64,000 nucleotides of DNA from contig JAXIVH010000006.1 in assembly GCA_036785325.1 (NCBI GenBank), positions 112,001 to 176,000 on the forward strand, read 5' to 3'. The position numbers and the translations under genes were made by a program. Position 1 is the stretch's first letter, and each line of letters opens with the position of its first letter. Under the pieces are notes generated by a model. That model saw only the letters and a program-made list of their open reading frames with translations, had not been told where the DNA came from and did no database searches. Source of the stretch: Urophycis tenuis (taxonomy: Eukaryota; Chordata; Actinopteri; Gadiformes; Phycidae). Below are positions 47,982 to 59,200 of the stretch, one piece after another.

Positions 47982-48905
47982 CTTTGGTGTACTGTTCAAG
48001 GAAGTAGAGTCTGTCACAGTTGTTATTGGTATTTCGCTCAACTCCATTTTCAAAAGCTTTAAGAAACGAATGGTATTTGAGAGGGTTACCATAAAAAATG
48101 GGAATTTCCCTTTTTGGGAGTGCTGAGAGACATTGTTGTTGCATTAAGAGTGTTGGAATTTCATTTTGTTTTCTCATTATGTCCAGCACAATGTAATTTT
48201 GTGATGCATCAGTTTGCGTAACATTGGTCACAGGATCTTTGGGAGCCATTAGATAACGTTGGAGCATGTAAGAAGGACCTGGGATATGTTTTATGTCAGG
48301 TAAGTGAGTGACTTTAAGCTTCACAGCTGTCGGTGTGGTTTCAATTGCGTTGGGTTTTAGTTTAACTGGCAGTGATGGGACAAATTCTGTTGCAGTGACG
48401 TCAACTTGTTGTTTTGAGCATGTCCTTTCATAATATGAGTTCATCCCATCTGAAACCTTTGACTTTGATTTACTGCCAACACTGCCTTGTGATCTTTTAA
48501 CACTTAGTTTTGCCATTTCCTCAGCGATTTCATTTTCCAGTAAAAGCTGCTCTCTTCTTTGGCGTAGCTTTAACTCCTCTTCATCCAATGCATGTTTTTC
48601 CTTTAATGCCTTTTGTTTTGCTGCCAAAATGCAAGATTTGTTTCCGTTTTTAAGCGAGCAGATGAGCGTGAGGCTAAGGATGAGGAATAATGTGAGCGTG
48701 ATCTCTTGGTTGAATTTGAGATGCTATCACAAGGCTGTAGTTCATCCTGAGGATCCTTTACAGTGGGAACAGGTACTGGAAGCTCAGCAACAGACAAATC
48801 CTTGCTTTTTTCGACAGGAATTTGTACTGCATGGCTTATTTCCTTTGGTGGTTGCTCAGAAGTATTTCTCTTAAGTGGTAATTTATCTGAGTTTTCATGC
48901 AGATT
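47982..48905 (-). pseudogene. BEL/Pao gag central part
   Basis: Two overlapping frames: 48797-48603 (SVAELPVPVPTVKDPQDELQ) and 48627-47982 (EKHALDEEELKLRQRREQLL, charged coiled-coil-like; later LPKREIPIFYGNPLKYHSF and NNNCDRLYFLEQYTK). A frame change near 48610 joins them. The frame is interrupted at the 3' side by the SINE and at the 5' side by a LINE fragment. Confidence 0.75.
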
Positions 48906-49575
48906 TTCCTATCTGCTCGGGGATCTCACTCAGCAAGCAGCAACAGCCAGCTAGGCATTCAATCACCTTTGTTAAATCTGGTGAGAAGCCTCAACAACGC
49001 CCAGGCCAAACAGGGGGGCTCCTGACAACAGCTAGGGACTGGCAGCTGAAGGTGGACTTGGGGAAACAGCTTAAATTCCCAGAGACCATCGCAGTGACCA
49101 CACTTAGGCCGGACTTGGTTCTTATGTCATAATCAACAAGGCAGGTGATACTGCTGGAGTTGACTGTGCCCTGGGAAGACCGGATGGAGGAGGCATTTGA
49201 GAGGAAGAGGGCCAAGTATGAGGAGCTGGCAGGCGAATGCCGGCGCAACGGATGGAAGACTCGTTGCAGTCCCATTGAGGTTGGTTGCCGAGGTTTCGCA
49301 GGCCAGTCACTCTGCAGGGCCCTCAAGTTGTTGGGAATAAGGGGACTGCACAGCAAGAAAGCCATCAAGAACTTCACTGATGCTGCTGAGAAGGCATCAA
49401 GATGGCTGTGGATCAGGAGGGGTGATCCGTGGGCCACACAAGCTACCTAGACACAAGCCGGGGTCTGATCACCCCCGGCTGGGTCGCCTGGGCGAGGGTG
49501 TCTGATGTTGAGAGACCCGAAACACCCTATGACCTCAGGTTACATCACTGATGATGTGTCTAGGTTGCACCAGAG
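48906..49575 (+). mobile_element. 5'-truncated LINE with a restriction-like endonuclease domain
   Basis: On the plus strand, opposite to gag. Frames read SKQQQPARHSITFVKSGEKP, LLTTARDWQLKVDLGKQL, TTLRPDLVLMS then a stop, RQVILLELTVPWEDRMEEAF, ERKRAKYEELAGECRRNGW, IEVGCRGFAGQSLCRALKLL and EKASRWLWIRRGDPW. RPDLVL followed by LLELTVPW fits a PD-(D/E)xK endonuclease as in R2-group LINEs. From memory the same C-terminus is common in fish. The 3' UTR ends near GATGATGTGTC. Exact borders are approximate. Confidence 0.72.
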
Positions 49576-49963
49576 GGTGTATATTAAACCATCCTTTATC
49601 CATTTTTCCACTTGTTCCTTGAATGCATCACTGTAATCCATAATGCTAGAAAACCACTCATTTTGTTTTTTATCTTCATCATCAGGAAGTAGTGGCAATA
49701 ATTGGTTGTGCAGTTCAGTGGCCTTTTTACACAGTGCATTCAAGTTCTTCAGTTGTGTGGGGATTTCAGTTACATTTTCTTTTGATTTCATGTGCGCTTT
49801 TATTTGCGGAATAAGCTCTTTGATTTTATTAACGGCACTTTTGCGCTCATGCTGCAACCGTTCGATTTTATTTTCCAAAGCTTTGGCCGTCAGTTTGATT
49901 TCCCTTTTTTTCACGTTCCATGTTTGAACATTCAGCAACAGCGTTTATTTGTCTCATTTCCAT
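49576..49963 (-). pseudogene. BEL/Pao gag N-terminus
   Basis: The best start is the ATG at 49963-49961 (MEMRQINAVAECSNMER), which shifts frame at an A-run near 49910 into KREIKLTAKALENKIERLQH. A charged helical region follows, with KSAVNKIKELIPQIKAHMKS and HNQLLPLLPDDEDKK. It is cut at about 49576 by the inserted LINE. Confidence 0.75.
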
Positions 49964-50430
49964 TAGATTGTATTTTGTATGAAGCAACACAATCACATTT
50001 CATTGCGTATTCAAATCCATCCACAGACATTGCATTTAATTTCATTGACAGAGCAGATTTGATCCAAGCATCTCAACAAGCAATAGGCCTTTAGACAACC
50101 TCAGCCGCCACGTATTAATGCCACAAAGTCCCGACTTTAAAATCCAATAAAGCACGAAGAAGTTGCTCCACCATCAATGCGCCATTCAACCAGCGTAACA
50201 TCGATTAATACATTGTCCTCCTCTGATACAATGCATCCCAATCCAAGCGGATTCCTTAATCCACAAACATTAACAGGTTCAGGCCTACCTGTTCCTAGGT
50301 GAATGGATGGTGTGGTGTGGCACTTAGCTGTGGTTCCTTTGTTCTCTTCCTGGTTGGTGCGTGACGACTTGTCTTGGTTCTTTAGTGCGGTTTGATGATT
50401 TTCATTAAACGCCTTTTTTGTTGACAAAAT
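49964..50430 (-). other. BEL/Pao 5' leader between LTR and gag
   Basis: Untranslated leader, no frame longer than about 96 codons and none with a motif. The primer binding site should lie directly inside the LTR, at TTTTGTCAACAAAAAAGGCG on the minus strand, but its tRNA could not be assigned. Confidence 0.5.
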
Positions 50431-50776
50431 GTTGCGGCTTCCAACATAAACCTTTTAGCCGCTGAGAGTTTGGATTGGGTCCTCAGGTTTCGTAGATTTG
50501 TGACGCGCTATATTAAGTTATGGAGACAGATACGATGAGATCCATTGCTCTTGGTGAATTTATTGTGAGTAAACAGAACTATTACAGCGTAGCAAAGATG
50601 AATGAGTGAGAGACTGAGACCAGCGGATTAAACAGGTAAATAGGGTGAATGAATGAGTGAGTAGCTTAGCGTAGCGTAGCATAGCGTAGCGGTCAACAAA
50701 AATTACGGCTACTCCATACCTGGACACTCTCTCTCCTGTGTCACCGGTGAGTGCACACCTTTACGCACACACACTC
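50431..50776 (-). repeat. Right (5') LTR of the BEL element
   Basis: Uninterrupted copy of the LTR. It contains the GCTTAGCGTAGCGTAGCATA repeat, also present in the left copy (41523 onward). The outer end is placed where similarity to the left LTR stops, in CGCACACACACT. Confidence 0.85.
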
Positions 50777-53700
50777 TTTTTAGTCGGCTGATCCATAATG
50801 AATATAACAATCCCCTCGCTACTTGTGTTTATATCTATCCGGTTCAGTGTTTGTGGATGTGTAGTGCTGCTGTAAAGCAGTTTGTTACTTCGCGAAACCC
50901 GAGACTACCGCGAGAGTTTGCCACTGGACTGGGGGCACAGGAATGCATTTTCACTTTTTCAGCCCAGAAGCGCTAGGGGGGTTGAAACACCCACCAATCG
51001 ACCCATAAAGTGTTAGCTATCCCAACAACTCTTAACCAGCAATTTTAATTTACTGCCTCTAGAGTTATTTCTTCCTTTATATAAACATCTTGAATGCATG
51101 GCCTCCTGACCCTAAGACATATTGGAAGCACAGCCTGTTTATCTGAAACCACACATGTACTGATGCATCTGTCACATACGCACGGGTGCGCCTTTGTAAC
51201 ATATTCTACCAAATTGTGGAGGAAATATTGGTTGTGATGATTGGAAATTGGCACAAAACAATGTTTTATTTTCAATTAAGCCGTTTTAAAGCATGAGCGT
51301 TGTGTATCCAACAATGTAGAAGCAGTTTAGTGACATCTAGTGATGACAGGTATGGATCACACATTTTTTTAAAATTATTCTACTTCATTCATCTACTAAT
51401 TTGAGTGTATGTGTACTACAATTTCTGTACATTTCCTGGCTGGGGCTGGCTCACTATGCATATTGTTCTTTCTTTCACATGAGCTTTACGGAAATATATA
51501 GGCCTACATTATTGATCTAAATGAACAGAACTGTAATGTTGGTGTGCCAATATTAAAAAGTTAAATTAGAGTGTGTCTTATCATTATAGCACCCTGCATT
51601 CAAAGTTTTATCGTGTACTGAGTATATCGTGTCTTTTTTTTGGTACAGTACCTAATGGAAAATATCAGATAGAAGCATATATGCTTACGCGACTCTCCAG
51701 GGTGTGGGGGTTCAGCGATTGTATCAGGGAGATCACGGCCAACATGGCCACCCATTGGGGGAGCCACTGTCATTATCTTCATCAGAATCACCTCCCGTGT
51801 TAAGTGGAGTGGTGTGTCGCTTTAAATTCAACGTAATATTACACAGCTTCATCAACGCACTTGCATCTCGGCAGCACACCGCCCGTCCTCCGCCTGGGCG
51901 CTTCATCACCGCACTAGCTGAGTCCTTGCGATGAAAGTCAAATAAACATAAAGAAACAGAAATGCCTTTATTGTTAAGAGACTGAAGGGCTGCAGGTAAG
52001 CATTGTCGTGGGGATGTTTTTGTTTTTTTGTAAATGAATGTTTTTAGCATTAATGTCGTTTGTCGCAGCACTATAACAATAGCTGAAATTGAATTGAAGA
52101 CGATTTGTGTAGGGCGTATGAAGGACTGGGGACGTATGTATGAATGGAATCGAACAGAGGTCCTGAATGAGTAATAGGTGCCGACGATTTGGCTGTTTAT
52201 CTGCTGGTTTTCTTACTGTTCATGATTCGCAGCACACCTTCTGCTACCTCTGTTTATTTTTGCTGGATACACGATGCAGAGCGTGAGCAGACGTTTGCCT
52301 GCCTTGTCATTCGCTTTGTGCAGATGTATGCGCGTTCATCACCTTCATTACCAAAAGCATTGTTTATTATGAAGCGGGTATGTTGTGCATGCGTATATGC
52401 ATCCAAGTTACATTTCATTGCATCATGGAACACATTGTATTTATATTGTTGACCGAACGAAAGCGTGTTCTAATGATAGAGCAAAGTCGTGACAGGATGG
52501 CTGCTCTGTTTGACCTTGCAACATTAGCTATATTTGCTTTAGGCAACATAATCAAAGCGTCTTGCATTGTACGGTGTCTCACCCTGGGATGTAGACACAG
52601 CGTTAGTCACATTATATCGCAATGCGACTTAGATATCTAGGCTGCATAAAATCTTGATGCATTGCCGCTATGTATAGGCCTATAGCACTTATTGGATCTG
52701 CAAATGTAAAAACGAAGCAAATTATTTTTTAACGTAGGGGCACGCCGGAACATTGACGTTAGATTTAACCCCGTATCATATTGCTTCTTTATTTGTAGGC
52801 CTAGTCTTTATTGACTTACATCAACTGCCTAATTACTATAGTGACCCAACAAAGCGAAAATAGAGGATGTACACTGACCATTCATTCATAGCCTCTATTT
52901 AAATGCAAAATATGGCATAGAGGCAATATTGTAAATGTGATAACGGAAAAACGACAACATAGACACACCTTGATAAAGACATGGAGTTTGACGAGCTGCT
53001 GTTTATTTCTCTGTGGCATAGACGGGGTTCAGGGCAACGACTATGACAACTATGACAGGTTCAATAATGAACAACTGAACTGAGTAAAATAAAAGCTAGC
53101 CTTCTAAGAATTACAAGAGGGCCAAGTCATTTATTTATGCAGTCAAATTATAATATAAGAGTCAGTGACATTAGGATGGCACTGCAAACAAACATGAGCT
53201 AAACATGAACATGAGAAAAACCAACACATTCACCTCTGGAAATATAAATCAATTAATGAAATGATCAGATTTTACAAGGAAAATGCAATACGACAACACT
53301 TGAACATGCATCACAAATGAATGTTAGCAAGGTTTATAATTTTTTTTTTTAATTAATATTTGTCGGTGGTTTTATGTTGCAATACAATGTCTGCAAAGGG
53401 TGCTAAAGTTGACCACAGCTTCGAATGACTTACACTTTCCACCATACAAAACTGCTGTTTGTGTGTATGTGTGCATGTTAATTTCACTGTGTCTGCCTGC
53501 GTGTCAGTGGGACCTTTTCTCTTCTTTTAGTAAACTAGTTGCATTCACACTGAGTTTTTTTCAACTACCCAAATGTATTGAGTATGTTTGGGTTTACGTA
53601 GAGGATGGAGGTGAACAAGTGTCATCAGCATAGAGGCTCAGGGTGCTGCTAGAATTTACATTGTCACACTGCTGTATAACAAAGAGCGTTTGGAAAAGGC

Positions 53701-54360
53701 ATGCAGCTACAACCACTCACACACACACACACACACAAACATAGCATGACTCATTTTGAATGTAACATTGATGAAAATAATTTCCCATTTATACTGTTCT
53801 CCATATTTATCACTTCCATTAGTACATTCCTCAAGACTTTTATGCTTGTTTAGTTTAAAAATCAGTTAGTTTCTGCTTTCTCTCTTTACAACTCTCAAAT
53901 CCTACCTACAGCACCTTGAACTTTGTAAAGTAAGTAGGGATTCAAGTTATAAATATATTGGTCATGTCACAAGCCCAACACAGTGAGGAAAAATACATGA
54001 AAGTTGTTCCGAAGGGCTGAAAAAGGTTGATTGCTGAATATTGCTCTTTTCTCTGTTGAGTGGGATGATGTATCTGTGCCAGTTAAGAAGAGCCAGTTTG
54101 CCATGTCAGCACTGTGCTCACATGCCTAGACATTCGTAGCCAATGCCAAGTCATGCCTCTCAGTGCCACGGCCTGGGTTTGCAAATTGCTTCTTACTAGT
54201 TTTTTGGTGTGGCTAATTGTCTTTGTCTTAAAATATGCATTTACCAACTGTTTCTTCTCTTCTCTTTCACTTTGTGCTTCTGTCTCTCTCTCTTTATCTC
54301 CACCTTCCTATTGGTTTCCATGTATGGCTGCTTAATGCTCTCCTCTCTGTTGTGTTTTAG
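50777..54360. other. Upstream region and probable 5' UTR/intron of snph
   Basis: Mostly single-copy DNA with no convincing coding frame. A GC-richer stretch at about 51690-51995 ends CTGCAG followed by GTAAGC at 51996, and could be a non-coding first exon splicing to the acceptor at 54360. Nothing proves this. A (AC)n run lies at 53716-53737. The 50860-51010 stretch (ACTTCGCGAAACCCGAGACT) may be a repeat remnant. Confidence 0.4.
53716..53737 (+). repeat. (CA)n microsatellite
   Basis: Eleven CA dinucleotides within CACTCACACACACACA. Confidence 0.9.
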
Positions 54361-54517
54361 GCTGGCAGTCACTACGAAGCTGAAGCTGTGCGGCGAGAGA
54401 GTCGTCAGGAGAGAAAAAAAGGAACATTAGAGGATGTGAAAAACTGTCTGGCCTCATGTCTGTATCTGCTCCTGCTGTTGCTCCAGCCAATCCAAGATCT
54501 GCTGAAGGCTCACACAG
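54361..54517 (+). other. snph: snph exon with start codon
   Basis: Acceptor TGTGTTTTAG before 54361 and donor GTGAGC after 54517. The ATG at 54456 opens a frame of 20 codons plus two bases that joins in phase to 59809. A short upstream ATG-TGA at 54434 may act as a minimal upstream ORF. Another frame is open across the whole exon but runs into a stop soon after the splice, so it was not chosen. Confidence 0.75.
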
Positions 54518-56190
54518 GTGAGCCATTGAGAAGATGTAAATTGGCAATATCCAATCTCAATGATTTGATATTGTAAGTTCCCGACCCTGGATATCAGTGT
54601 AATGCACAAGTTCACGTTGCTAAAAGCAGACTCCGCTAGTGTGTTTAGTGGATGCAGGTAGACACATTATCTACTTTTATTATTATGACTATTACTACTA
54701 TTATTACATTACCATGAAAACAAAGAACCATTCGGTAATACAAGGATCCTAATATAAGGATTGATCTGGCACTAAATGGTACAGAAGTCTCCTTATGCAA
54801 CTCTGATGTGAAGGATAACTTCTATCCTGAAATACAAAAACTGTTCATATGGGTCATTTAGTACCCTACATCTATTACAATTGTGATTATTGTTCTTTTT
54901 TTTTTTTTATTGAATGAAATGTGATATGGGTCATATTTAGTTTATGGTTTGTCAATCAGGTAATTTGTAATGACAAATTTAAAACGGTTATAATTGTCGA
55001 GAGCATATTGGAAACTCTGGTTGTAAGCCACGAATGATATCAGTTGTGTATAAGGATATAATTATGTAAATGGCGGATTTGAATAATCTGTGCCTATAGT
55101 GTCCTTTTTTCAGTATAGTGTGGCTACAGACAATTCTTAACCTGGGGGCCAATTTCAGGGCACCTGCTCTCTTCTATTTATGTTTCTCAGATTACACCCT
55201 CTGAAGATGCAACGCAAATGCAGCTTGCAGCAAATGCCGGTGTTGTGCAAGAAGTCAACAGCGGCCACAGCCTCAGTTGTTACTCCTGTGCCCGCTCAAC
55301 CTGCGTGAGACGCATTGCAGTCACACACTCCTGAGATTATGCTCTGTAGCTTTAGCTCTGGTATTAAGCACTATAGCAACTAAAAGACCAACAAAAATAC
55401 TGAAGTAGTTAGGGACCCTTACAGGTGCTTTTGAAAGCACCAGTTTTCATACGCATTGCATACGCAAACCAATATATCAATAAATACCTAACAGAGCTCA
55501 TGGTAGTCAAAGTTTAAAATAACATCTTCAAAACTTTTACTCTGTCAATTACATAGCAGTTGTCTGTAGTGCAATGGAGAAATATTACAAGATCTGTCTT
55601 GATGCACCTTGCTGAAACAATGACACTTCTGAACAAACAAGAGCAAAATGGAACCTTAACCACTGCAACTACACCAGCAATAACTCCAACCAGACAATTA
55701 TAACACCGTTTTGCCCCTTACACCCTATTCCACGACACCTTGTTGGCTGCCCAACTCCACCCGGTGGCTTTTACTGGGCTCCTCCAGAACAAGGACACAG
55801 GTGTTGATGTTGGAAACCAGTTTATTGTAGAGTTTGATTGACAATGGTATATGTGCTGTTGATCTATGTTGCCATGTCGGAGATCTCCCTGAGTGTGTGT
55901 GGTGATGGCTGGTTTAACCTGTTGCACATTGACTGCTCAATATGCAACAGGTGTGCAGTTTCATGCAGACCCAGAGTCAGTCTGACTCAGGCAAGGTGAG
56001 GCTGCTCAAACCAGCCATCAAACACACACTCCACACAGCTTCATCTTTTTTTTTTATTTGGCATTTCTTGTTCCCGCCTCGCTCCATGGAGGTCAGTGAT
56101 TGGGCAATACCTAAATTTTTTATTGTTTATATTATTGCTGTGCAGTGTTCTTGCAGAAGACAAATGTTGACAAGAAGGAGACAGGGGGAA

Positions 56191-56269
<79 letters not shown>

Positions 56270-59200
56270 GGCATGCCGTTCAGGAAATTAATCTTTGAAT
56301 ATATTGAATGAAACTTTGAATATATGGAGTGAACCTTGAATATATTGAATGAAACTTGACTGATGCTAGGCTTCACGGCAGTGCCTGCGGCCATCTTGTG
56401 TAACTTGTGGACGCTGCAGCTAAAACTGCGTGACAATGAGTCAGGCCGCTCGCAATCTCGTTGCAGCAATTTTAAACAACGGGGACATGATAAACACACT
56501 GGCGAATGCGTGCTAAAATCCTCCCGACACCCCTGCCCAATACCCTGCCTGTTCTTCTGACAAAGAAATTCGCTTCGCGAATTCACTTCGCTCTGAAGCG
56601 GCACTTCTCTGGGACTGGAGAAGCTGCTGCGGCTACACGGATTTGGTGAACTGAAGGAGAAGCTCTTCATATATTGTTTGGATACAATACGAATCACATT
56701 CATAGACCAATGCAGGCTGAATATTTAGTTTAGTATTAAACGTATTTGATGATCGGCAACACATTGTCAGCTTTGGGCACGTTACTCACACAGCGGACTG
56801 CGGACGGAAAGAGAAATGCATAATGAGATTTGCCGAAACATTGAATATACTGAATGAAACGTTGAATATATTTTATGAATCTTACATGTTACAGTGATTA
56901 ATACAGCAGCAATATATATTTTTTAATTCCATAGTAATTATCTCCGTAAGGCATAATCTCATTATGCATTTGACTGTCCGTCCGCAGTCCGCTGTGTGAG
57001 TAACGTGCCCAAAGCTGACAATGTGTTGCCGATCATCAAATACGTTTAATACTAAAATAAATATTCAGCCTGCATTGGTCTATGAATGTGGGTGATTCGT
57101 ATTGTATCTGAACAATATATGAAGAAGAGCTTCTCCTTCAGTTCACGAAATCCGTGCAGCTTCTCCAGTCCCGGAGAAGTGCCGCGTCAGAGCGCAGTGC
57201 CATTACACACGGCCATTCACTGTGTTTTACCTTCATTAAATCACCTGAAAACTATATCAAGCTAACCATTCTTGTGTACGGGCGGAGATTGTACATATGG
57301 GCTGTTGTGGGGCACTCCTGTGAGGTTGAAGGCATGCTCAGTTTGGCCCAATGAGCAGCTGCCTGGCCCATTGTAGTTGGTCTGCCACGGTTAAAAAGGG
57401 AGCGAATTTCTTCGTCAGAAGAACGGGCAATTGGGCAGGGGTATCAGGAGGATTTACGCATTCGCCAGTGTGTTTATCATGTCCTCATTGTTGAAAATTG
57501 CTGCAATGAAATTGCGAGCGGTCACGCAGTTTTAGCTACAGCATCCACAAGTTACACAAGATGGCCGCAAGCACTGCCATGAAGTCTGACGTCAGTCAAG
57601 TTTCATTCAATATATTCAAAGGTTCATTCAATATATTCAAAGTTTCATTCAATATATTCAAAGGTTCACTCCATATATTCAAAGTTTCATTCAATATATT
57701 CAAAGGTTCACTCCATATATTCAAAGTTTCATTCAATATATTCAAAGGTTCACTCCATATATTCAAAATTTCATTCAATATATCCAAAGGTTCACTCCAT
57801 ATATTCAAGTTTCATTCAATATATTCAAGGTTCACTCCATATATTGAAAGTTTCATTCAATATATTCAAAGATTAATTTCCTGAACGGCATGCCATAATA
57901 TATATATATATATACACAGTTCCCCCTGTCTCCTTCTCCAGGAATCTCGTCAACATTTGTCTTTTGCAAGAACACTGCACAGCAACACACTGAGTTGCAC
58001 AAGTCTTTTAGGGTGCATGACTGCATGTGTTATCCAAACTGGATTTTGAGTATTTGTTCACTCTCTGAAATTGATTATTTCAATTGAAATAAATAAGCCA
58101 TTTACTTTGTCTTTACATTGGGCTGTAGTGTTTGCATATGAGGGAATTGTTTGACAGCAGCTCTGTTTTATTTGATTTGGTCAGCAAAGAAATTGGAAAA
58201 TCAGTGTAGAGACGTGGTTATGAAATCTCCCTGCTATGTAAATGAGCAGTATAATTAGTCTTGTTTTGTAATCAGGCTGCTTTGCATGTCACCACATTAT
58301 TACTATTTAGATTAGTACTTTATGACTGAAGTTGTTGTTCAAAGTGTACTGTGTAGAATTCAGTGGAATCTAACATAACAGGCTTGCCAGTAATGGAGTA
58401 TAATATTCAGTATGTATTACTACATTAGTACTAATAATATTAGTGTATAATCCCATGAAAGCAATTGTTTTTCTTTACCTTAGAATGAGCCCTTTATATC
58501 TACAAAGCGGGTCCTGTTCAATGGAGCCCACCATGTTGCATCAGCAATTTTTCTACATCAGCCCAGAACAGACAAACGGTTCTAGAAACAAAGTGCTTTT
58601 TTAATTCAGTCGACATTAAATTCAAGTGTAGGTGAAAACCATATTTCAGCTCAAATTAGAACACCTAAGATAAAAAAAGCCTTTTGGGCCAACAGTTCTC
58701 AGAGCGAGGGTGGACGTGTCATCCCAGTGGTTATGAGAGCAGTCATTTACCTCTGGGGACAACAAGTCATATTTTCAGGGTTTGGGTAGCTCACAATAAC
58801 GGTTATCGGATAAAGGATATCCGGGCCTAGACTTCCTCTTTTGTGCACCAGTCATTGTTTTCAATATTTTTTGGAGGTGTTTCAGGTCCAGAAGATATTT
58901 TGGCTCTGTAAACAGACATCAAAGCTAATTAAAAGCTGAATCATCATCAGATGTGACCAATGGGTTTCAATACTGTTGGTCCCCACAGGGACTGTTTACC
59001 TGCATACAACTAAAGCCTGCTCACACTTTTTATTACAATTGAAAAATAGTGAGGATGAGGGGGTTGTGATCAATGGGTGTTGCAAAACTGAAATTGAGGC
59101 GTATATGCACCGACCCATTCAGCTCCATGATTAATTATTTTCTGACGTGGGAAAAAACCTCAACAAACAATCACATACAATGTAAAATTAACTTTGCTTA

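Larger units (their letters stand above)
41291..50776 (-). mobile_element. BEL/Pao LTR retrotransposon, degraded, with three nested insertions
   Basis: Two LTR copies (41291-42525 and 50431-50776) match closely from TGTTGCGGCTTCCAACATAA to the CGCACACACACT area once the hAT insertion in the left copy is set aside. Between them the minus strand encodes gag with zinc knuckles, a protease remnant, reverse transcriptase with YVDD, an RNase H-like region, integrase and a DUF5641-like C-terminus, in BEL/Pao order. At least six frame breaks or stops make it non-autonomous. Its outer target duplication could not be defined. Confidence 0.9.
56133..57984. repeat. Long inverted repeat (foldback element) in snph intron
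   Basis: The left arm 56133-56832 and the right arm 56957-57984 are reverse complements, separated by a loop of about 124 bases. Outer ends are TTGCTGTGCAGTGTTCTTGC and its complement. Matching blocks include GACAGGGGGAACTGTG next to an AT run, GGCATGCCGTTCAGGAAATT, GCGGACTGCGGACGG and CAGCTTTGGGCACGTTACTC. The right arm is longer by about 200 bp (around 57200-57410) and by extra minisatellite copies. The transposon family is unknown. No coding capacity is seen. Confidence 0.88.

Noticed and set aside
49145..49450. Host gene with ERKRAKYEELAGECRRNGW
   Set aside because: The same C-terminal region is known to me from LINE elements repeated through fish genomes, and it is inserted in gag.
54361..54517. 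Frame AGSHYEAEAVRRESRQERKK, open across the whole exon
   Set aside because: After splicing to 59809 it meets a stop within ten codons, whereas the ATG frame continues through all later exons.
55942..56298. 118-codon frame with an IYIYIY run
   Set aside because: It is driven by the TA microsatellite and lies in an intron.
57561..57884. 107-codon frame with repeated FNIFKGS and its antisense partner
   Set aside because: Both are translations of the 20-bp minisatellite.
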